Positions 57,113 to 64,000 of a DNA stretch of 64,000 bases are shown piece after piece (positions within the stretch are counted from its first letter, which is position 1; each line of letters opens with the position of its first letter). The stretch is from assembly GCA_016584305.1 (NCBI GenBank), contig JACEEZ010004889.1, positions 1 to 64,000 of the forward strand, read 5' to 3'. The translations under genes were made by a program, and so were the position numbers. The DNA is from Chionoecetes opilio (lineage: Eukaryota; Arthropoda; Malacostraca; Decapoda; Majidae). A model generated the notes under the pieces. The model saw nothing but the letters and a program-made list of their open reading frames with translations. It had not been told where the DNA came from and searched no databases.

Positions 57113-57505
57113 TTTTTGTTGTTGTTGTAGCCTATAGCGCCTGTAGGCATATGGAGAGTTTTTGAGTTGGGCGAATTCGCCCCCTTGGGGGCGCAGGTGG
57201 ATTTTTATTGTACCTGTGGTCTAGGTGAAGATTCATTTTCTATGATGGCTTTATCTCCCAAATTAGGCGCATGCAGCCCCTAGAGTCCACCGTCCAACGC
57301 AATCGGCAGACAGGTATACGCTCATGGGGTTTTTTTCGGTCACTCGCGAAAGGGTTTGAAGTTGCTTTTTGGTGAGACTTGAATTGGGACCTAGGGTCCC
57401 CTACCAGGCTCTTGAAAGAGTTGCTCCCGGGAGGATTCGAATCGGGACATTGAGTTCAGCACTTAAGACGCTAAAAACCACTTGGCCACCGCCTCCCCCA
57501 AATGA
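57113..57505 (-). mobile_element. tRNA-derived SINE, minus strand (copy 2)
   Basis: On the minus strand the head near 57500-57430 shows box A-like TGGCCAAGTGG and box B-like CGATTCGAATCC. The 3' end is TGCCTACAGGCGCTATAGGC followed by a (CAA)n/A tail (57113-57130). It has the same 3' word as the copy at 17441-17785. The head is of a different tRNA-like flavour, so the 3' part is what is shared. Confidence 0.6.
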
Positions 57506-59127
57506 GTATGCTGACCTTGGTTGCCTTTCAAGGTTTGGGAACTTGCAGTGGGGTTTTAAGCAAATTACTTAATTGCAAATTTTTAGTTTGCAAAAAAAAC
57601 CTTACCTTTTTTTTTTAGGGGCTGAAAAAATAAACAATATTTTTAAAGGCTTTGGAAATCATTCTCCCAATTCTCAAAAAAAAACTGTACAGTCTCAGAT
57701 TCGCCCTTTTTCAAATAAAGCTGCCTTAGGAAGTATTTTTACGCAGTTCAGGGCATTTCCCTTTTTTTTGCTCCCACACTGGTTACCTTGGGGGTGGGCG
57801 TGTGGCTTTCAGCCGCTTCTTTTGTGTCTGTGGTGGGGGAAGTCAAACTCACGGGGGCGCTGGCTGGTTTTTGTGAAGCAATTGATCATAAAATTTTCCG
57901 TAATAAAGATAACTGCAAAAGTTAGCTAATAAGGGACCCAAAAATTTCCCTTTGATATCCCAAAGAAAACTTCCACTGGTCCTGGACCACCTTGGGGACT
58001 TTTTTTTCATAAGAATCCTTTTTTTTATTTTTCCCCACTATAATGATCCCCTTCAAATCAACAATTAATTCTTCTGTAAAAATATTAAACTGTAGTACAG
58101 GTTTAATTACGGGATGTGGCTAATATACGGCCCAGATGTTAGGTGTTTTTGGAATATTTTAAAAATGGATTATTTAAAATAAAATCTTTAAACTTTGGAG
58201 TTGGTTGTTGGGGGGTTTTTTTGGGGGGGGTTTGGTTTGGGGGTTGTTTTCTGGTGTGTCCGGGGCCCTTGGGGGGGGGGGGGGGGGGGGGGTTTAGCAA
58301 ATCCAACCCAGTTTAAGGGGGAAAAAGGGGGAAAAAGAAAAAAAAAAAGTTTGTGTGCCAGGGAAAAACAGTATAACCCGGCTACACAAGAATCTACAGG
58401 TTTTTACAAAACAGCCCCCCCCGAAAAAATTTTGGGCATGACCCCACAGTAAAAATATAAAGTATATGTTCATGAAAAATATAACCCCTTAAATTTAAGA
58501 ATCAACACAAAAAATTTTGCAAGAAGTAAAAATAAAAATCCCCCGGATGGGGGGAAAAATTTGTGCCAAAAATTGGGCCCCAAATACAAAAACCCTTGGG
58601 ATTTAAATCTGCCCCAAAAACTGTTGCTGTCAGGAGTCTCCGTGGTGAAGCCCGTGAACGCCCTCTTATGAAAGAAGGGTGCTATGGGCTGCAACCCACC
58701 CCGCCTGGGAGATATATAAATTGTTAAGGGCTTAAGTGTTAAGTAAAAAAATAGAAACACCCCCCCAAGACCCTAAAAGGGTAGGGGGAAATTTGGAAAT
58801 GTGGTTTGCCCTAAAAAAATATCTCAAAATCAATCAAATTACCAAGACAAAAAACAAAAAAAGTTTTCTTAGAACCTTTTTTTTAAAAATTTCACCAAAG
58901 AAATGTTACATTCCACACAGGTATATTTCTTTAGCTATTTCTTTTAAGCTATAAAATTATCACTTGGAAAAATAGGAATATGGATTTCCAGCAACCCCCT
59001 AATAGGGAAAATAGGGGAACTGTTTAATGGGACATTAAAAAAAAATTTAAACAAACATTTCCTTTGGGGGTCGGGGATATAAAAATGGAAGCCCCGGCAT
59101 CGTGGAAAAAAAGTACGTGGGTCCTGC
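57506..59127. other. Low-quality stretch, nothing secure
   Basis: Long homopolymers, including a G-run of about 22 at 58271-58292, dominate. One short open stretch on the plus strand after TGTTGCTGTCAG (58631), reading SLRGEARERPLMKEGCYG, is coding-like but isolated, so I do not annotate it as a gene. Confidence 0.3.
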
Positions 59128-59330
59128 TGGTTAGGATAGGTTAGATAAAGGTTAGATTTTGGTAAAGGAGATTTGGCAAAGGCTAGGTTAGGTTAAGTAG
59201 AAAAGGTTAGGGTTTGGGGGGGGAAAAGCTAGGTTAGGTTAAGCCCAGGCAGATAGGTAAAGATTGGTTAAGTAAATGCTATGATAGGTAGGTAGGTAAA
59301 GGTTAGGTTAGGTAAAGGTAGATTGGTTTT
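59128..59330. repeat. TTAGG-like interrupted repeats
   Basis: GGTTAGGTTA and AGGTAAAGGTTAGG words recur. These are arthropod telomere-like motifs within a degenerate array. Confidence 0.6.
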
Positions 59331-59442
59331 TTTAGGGAAAATTAACGGGGGACCAAAAAATTTCCCAAAGAAGCCGGAGCCACTGCTAAAAAAAGATCTC
59401 ATACTACACAGACACATAGGCAATAAATGTTTACTTACCCCC

Positions 59443-59725
59443 ATGCATGTGCGTTTGCTGAGACGGGCGTAACCCCCCCCTCTTTTGTAGGCCACCCACG
59501 GCAAAGCTTTGCGTGATCTTTGGGAGGAATGATCTGTTCCAAAAAGCAGACAGGAGGCTCCTCTCAACTGAGTGGTACAACACCCAATGCACATGTCCGG
59601 CTTTGAAGAAGTTGTAGCCATTTAGGGGCTTTGTGGGCATTTTTTTTCTTGTCGCGTGTGTGCAATTTATCTTGTAAAAACCAATAATAGGTCCCCGTGC
59701 CACTGTTAAGGTCAGGCCATCCCTC
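59443..59725 (-). pseudogene. Exon resembling a SWIM-zinc-finger protein family, frameshifted
   Basis: Minus strand. After a TAG acceptor-like end near 59726, the order GWPDLNSGTGTYYWF, NGYNFFKAGHVHWVLYH, SSQRSRKALPWVAYK and RTCMG appears across three frames, ending at CATGGGG|GTAAGT (donor at about 59443). This order (a GWPD start, a Y-N-F-F-x-x-G-H-V core, an S-Q-R...PWV stretch and a final C-x-C-M-x-G at a splice site) is what I recall from uncharacterised invertebrate SWIM-type zinc-finger proteins. Two indels separate the segments. They may be read errors, because this part of the window is poor, or real decay. Family naming is from memory and unverified. Confidence 0.4.
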
Positions 59726-60149
59726 ATTAGCTATCCAGCCGTTCTTTCGTAGGGGTCAGGAGGTCATTTTGACGTCTTTGAGCGTAAGTTTAGACAAAAC
59801 CCCGCTCTTTTCCTCGTTTCCGAGAATATTCACAATGTAGACAGTACTTTTCCATTTTTTATTTTCACTGAGTACACTGTCGAACCACTAGTTTTTCAAG
59901 GCCCGACGGAGCACGCTGTGGAAGGCGGGGCCGTTTTGCAGTTTTTTGCTACCATGCCGAGCGGCCGGCCAATTGTTTTTTTGTAAACACAAGCTTTGGA
60001 GAGGTCTATAGCAATAGACTCGAAATGCGGGCGGGCCCGGGGGTGATTGGGTTGGTGGGATGGCCCCCCCGATCTACCCTCTCCCTTCCCCAGGGATTGT
60101 AGGGGGGAGGGGGGAGCTGGGGATTTTTTACCCCTTGTGTGTGATCAGC

Positions 60150-60287
60150 TTGCTATCCTCCCCTCTCTCCTCTCCTCTCTCCTCTCTCTCTCTCCTTCTC
60201 TTCTTTTCCCCCCCTCTCTTTTCTCTCTCTCCCCCTCCCCCTCTCTTTCTCTTTTCTCTCCCCCCCCCCTCTCTCTCCTCTCCTCCT

Positions 60288-60334
<47 letters not shown>

Positions 60335-60590
60335 TTCCCCTTTTTCCCGCTTCTCACACACACACAGAAAAAGAGAGAGGGGAAAAAGAGGAGAGAGAGA
60401 GAGGAGAGGAGGAGAGACAGAGAGAGAGGGGGAGAGAGAGAAGGGAGGAGAGAGAGAGGAAGGGGGGGGGAAAGGAGAGGGAGGAGGAGAGAGAAGGGGA
60501 GGGGAGAGAAGAGAGGAGAGAGAGAGATGAGGGGGGAGGAGGAACCGAGGAGAGAGAGAGAGAGAGAGAGAGGGGTATTGACACTATCCA
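60150..60590. repeat. (CT)n tract mirrored by a (GA)n tract
   Basis: CT-rich at 60150-60350, then AAAAAGAGAGAGGGGAAAAA and GA-rich to 60577, so the two halves are roughly reverse complementary around 60357. Confidence 0.9.
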
Positions 60591-60629
60591 AAAACAAGAA
60601 AACCAAACTTTGAAAAAATATTTTTTACG

Positions 60630-60960
60630 TGTGTGTGTGTGTGTTTGTGTGTGTTGTGTGTGTGTGGTGTGGTTGTGTGTGTGTGTTGTGGTGTGCATGT
60701 GTGGGTGTTTTAAGTTTTTTTCGAACATTTCCCAAAGGGGCTGAACGTTTCCCCCTGAAGGTACACCACACACACACAGACCACCCACACATACACACAC
60801 ATGCAAACACACACGCACACACACACACACACAAAACCAACACACCAACACACACCCACACCACATCAACACACACACCACACAACACACACACACACAC
60901 ACATCCACACCACACCCCACACACCCCAAATGCACAATATACCACCACACACACACATAC
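60630..60960. repeat. (GT)n tract mirrored by a (CA)n tract
   Basis: GT runs (60631-60710) and CA runs (60767-60960) flank a unique centre near 60735. The halves are roughly reverse complementary. Confidence 0.9.
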
Positions 60961-63900
60961 ACCAAGGCGCGGGAGTTTTCTTTGTGATGTCTCTTCTCTT
61001 ATCTAATTTTGACACCCCCACCACCACCCCCCCCACAACCCCCCATGGCGCACAAAATTTCCTTTTCCTTTGAAAGAAACGAATAAGTAACAGTCAGTTA
61101 AAATGAAGCATAAAGGTTTAGCGCTGTGACCGCCCGTGTACAGTAAAATTTAAAGACATCGGGCCCCTGAATAAAAAACATAGACATTGAAAGCGGGGGT
61201 TGCCACACAACGCCAGTATTTCATTTTTTATGGGAAAAAAGTACTATTGGGGCATTACTATAAGACCTTTTTGTTGCGTTTCGTTACTTTAATATATGTA
61301 GATAATTTCTCGCATGTTTTTAATGAAAAGGGGGACATAATATGTAGAATAAGCTTTTGTCAAATATTCACTGCGCGCCCATATTCCTATTAAAAGTAGA
61401 AGGGCCAGAAATATACAATTTTTCCCTACACAGAGGAAACCCCTCTTAATTTACATATATGTAAATGAAAAACAAACGAATACCAGCAAAGATATAAGAA
61501 AAAAAAATGTGACAAAGGGGGTTTGATGCCTGAGGTACACATTTTCTTCAGATCCCACAATGGGTTTAACCCCCAAAGCCCCCTCCCCCCCTTCAGCCCC
61601 CCCGTGCTTTTGACGTTGGAGCGTATTTTCCTGATACATTTTTCGAAGATTTCTATATACATATGCTATCCCCACTTGGAGCCGAAATTTTTCCTAGTCA
61701 ACTTAACTGAACAACAATATTGATGTACCTATATTTACCGTTCTTTTTAAATCATGTAATCACCCTCTCATTGGGGAAACTGAAATTACAAGTATAAAGA
61801 TTTTCATTCATAAAACGAAGATGTGATTAACATGGAGATTGAAGTGTAGGGATATGTAGTGAGTAATTCATGATATAAAAGTAATTTTCATTCTGAGGGG
61901 GGGCTCTTATGTGGAGTAAACGAAAAAATCAAATTCAAAAAAAAGAATAGTCACCCTGTTCCCCGCGGGGGGAAAACGGAAAAAAAAGTAAATAATCAGT
62001 ACATGGGACCTCGGCCCCCTCTGGTCTAAAGGCCTCAGCAAATGGCGGAAACATTTACCAGCCAGCGGCGAGCGAGAAATCGGCGGCTTTATATACTAGA
62101 CTCCCGGATGAAAAAAAAAAATTTTTGACTCCCCCAAAAGAACATTGTGTGCGTCCCACCACCAACCAGCATGTGCACCTTGTTTTTGAGTGTGGCATGT
62201 CATAGCGTCCTTTTTGTCATGTAGTGTTGGTCATGACGTGACACACCCCCACGCCACCCCCACCACCCCCACCGCTTTAAAACACTTAAGTCGAAACATT
62301 TTTCACCCAAAACACGATGGATTTTTTTTTCTTGCCCCGCGCCCGCCAGTTTTCATGCCGACATGTCCCCGCCAAAAATGTGTGTGTGTGTCGGGGTTTT
62401 GGGTGTGTGTGTGTGTGTATACGTATAGTAATACGGAGACAAGATAGTTTTACAAAAAAAGTATTTATCTAGTTTTTTCAAATTGATGCACATTTTTATG
62501 CTATCGGGTTTTTCTTGTGGGGTGCCTTTGGGTGCGTGGCGTGGGCTTTCTGTGCTTTGGTGTGTGTGTGTGTGGTGTGTGTGTGTTGTATTATCTGGTA
62601 AATTATATTTTTAATTTAATGTGAAGTAAGATTGAGCGTGGCAAAGGCAATCCCCGGAAGTCTAGTAGGGCAACACACCCCACCATCGCCACCATCCCAC
62701 CATCCCCACCCCCTCTCCCTCCCTCCCCCCCTCTCATTACTCGATTTTTTCCCCTGCTGGCTCTCGAAAGGGCCCCTCAGTTGTTACAGCGGAAAAAAAA
62801 ACCCCTTTACAATGCGGGTCGTTCTTCAGTAATGGTAACCCTTTGGAAACCTGTATAGGGGGCAGGAAAACACATTGGCTGTCTTTCCCCCCCTCCATCC
62901 TTTCCCCTTTCCCTTTCTCTTCGTCTTTTCCCGGCGGGGGGCACAAGCTTTAGGCTTTGAATATAAAAGGCCGCTGACTCACCAACACGGGACTGTAGCT
63001 ATTTTCCCCCCTATTTTTACAATAAGGCGGATAACTAGGGAAGTGTAGCAAAGGTGTCCTCTACACTAAAATGGGTGCAAATCGGTAAGAAGTCTGTTAA
63101 ACTCAGAAATGACGAGGTTTTGGGGTGATTTTCTGTTTTTATTGGTGGTTTTGAAGCCCTTTAGTCCATCTCGGATTCCCCCCTGGCCAATCACAGGGAG
63201 GGTGGAGAGGGAGGTATGCTTAGCGTCTATCTAATCACAGTGAGAAGGAACAGGGGGGGGCAGGATGTTACGCGTGTCTGTAAGTATAGTGGAATCAGTA
63301 CAGTTTTTAGAAGTTACATTCTAGGGGGAAATAAAAAGTCAGAAATATAGCATAACAGGAAAAAATCATCTATTTTTAGATCTCGTACAGAAATAACATA
63401 AGAATCATAGTGTTAGTCATTTAACTTGGGGAAAGGGGGGGCGAGGGGGGAGTGTATAACCCCCATCTAAAAAAGTACCCAAAATTTTGGGAAAGGAAAA
63501 GCTAGTCAGTGGTCTCAGAAAATGACCGCCCCAGTCCTCGTTCATTTGACCTGTGTGTGAAAACAGTGTGTAGCAAGGCCCAAGGGGGGAAGGTCAATCT
63601 CTTTTTTTGCCTTGGTGGTATTAAGGAAATACTTCACGGGATATCTTGTGTGCGGGGGGACATGGTGGGTGTTGTGGGTTTTTTGCTGGAGGCTTTTTGG
63701 GGTAGGCCCCCCCGCCGCCCCCCCCGCTTCCCCCCCAAAACCCCCCTTTTCCCCAGTTCACCCCTCCTCCCCGCCCCTCTCCGTGTGGGGGTGAGGGGGG
63801 TGAGGGGAGGGGGACTTTGATGCTGGGGGTGTGCACGTTATCGCGTTTTTTACTTTTCCTACGTAGGCAAAAACCTGTGGTTGTTGGGTTATGATATTTT

Positions 63901-64000
63901 AATATAATTGTAAAATAATTAGTCTAGAGGAAGGAGAGGAGGGTTGTGACAAGAATACTTATTGCAAACCTTTTTCTTGCCCCTTTTGTTTTTTTCTCCT
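60961..64000. other. Low-quality, low-complexity DNA; no gene recognised
   Basis: Short GT runs (62380-62420, 62560-62590), C-rich patches (62660-62730, 63705-63780) and many homopolymers. No frame above about 100 codons and no recognised domain. Confidence 0.4.

Noticed and set aside
59268..59442. Continuation of the minus-strand frame past the GTAAGT donor
   Set aside because: The composition changes to TTAGG-like repeats and loses coding character after the donor.

Overview
This window looks like repeat-dominated nuclear DNA of an arthropod, most likely a decapod crustacean. I infer this from the mix of long CT/GA and CA/GT microsatellites, short TTAGG-type (CCTAA) tracts, tRNA-derived SINE heads, and relics of RTE, CR1/L2, Jockey-like and other LINEs, gypsy LTR elements, and Tigger, hAT and TTAA-type DNA transposons. 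Nothing looks prokaryotic: there are no operons, no ribosome binding sites and no CRISPR. I cannot name a species.

Layout. 0-6.2 kb: two minus-strand copies of one CR1/L2-type LINE, the first cut off by an RTE fragment. 6.3-13.9 kb: AT-rich, mostly anonymous DNA with microsatellites, a 19-bp tandem repeat and small TTAA-flanked MITEs. 14-21.5 kb: a diverged copy of a 313-bp repeat, a 474-bp MITE with perfect 24-bp TIRs, SINEs, a candidate host first exon (17025), a 1.45-kb palindrome built from four 313-bp monomers, and a 40-bp minisatellite. 21.6-29.1 kb: a candidate coding segment, a possible LTR, a nearly complete but frameshifted RTE element, and a gypsy relic in which gag and the integrase zinc-binding domain share one open frame, interrupted by another LINE. 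29-36.5 kb: microsatellites, a 1,040-bp hAT-like element with an exact 8-bp target duplication, a SINE, a Jockey-like pseudogene and a decayed KRBA2-like integrase.

36.5-47.6 kb is a tandem pair of about 5.5-kb segments. Each holds a 50-bp satellite, a 120-bp repeat, a CT tract and a nested Tigger > MITE > LINE insertion. A single N precedes each copy, and the copies differ largely by small indels, so an assembly artefact is a real possibility. 47.6-50.4 kb is a minus-strand LINE. 50.5-54.6 kb holds microsatellites, a second full MITE copy and inverted-repeat elements. 54.6-64 kb has inflated homopolymers and looks poorly polished; it still shows two exon-like segments of one possible host gene (55379-55831) and a frameshifted exon resembling a SWIM-zinc-finger protein family (59443-59725).

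Almost all coding capacity is decayed transposon sequence. No complete host gene is visible, and the few host-like exons are low to moderate confidence. The strongest calls rest on structure: target duplications, terminal inverted repeats, reverse transcriptase motifs and repeat periodicity. The genes do not form a pathway; the shared story is nested insertion of selfish DNA.
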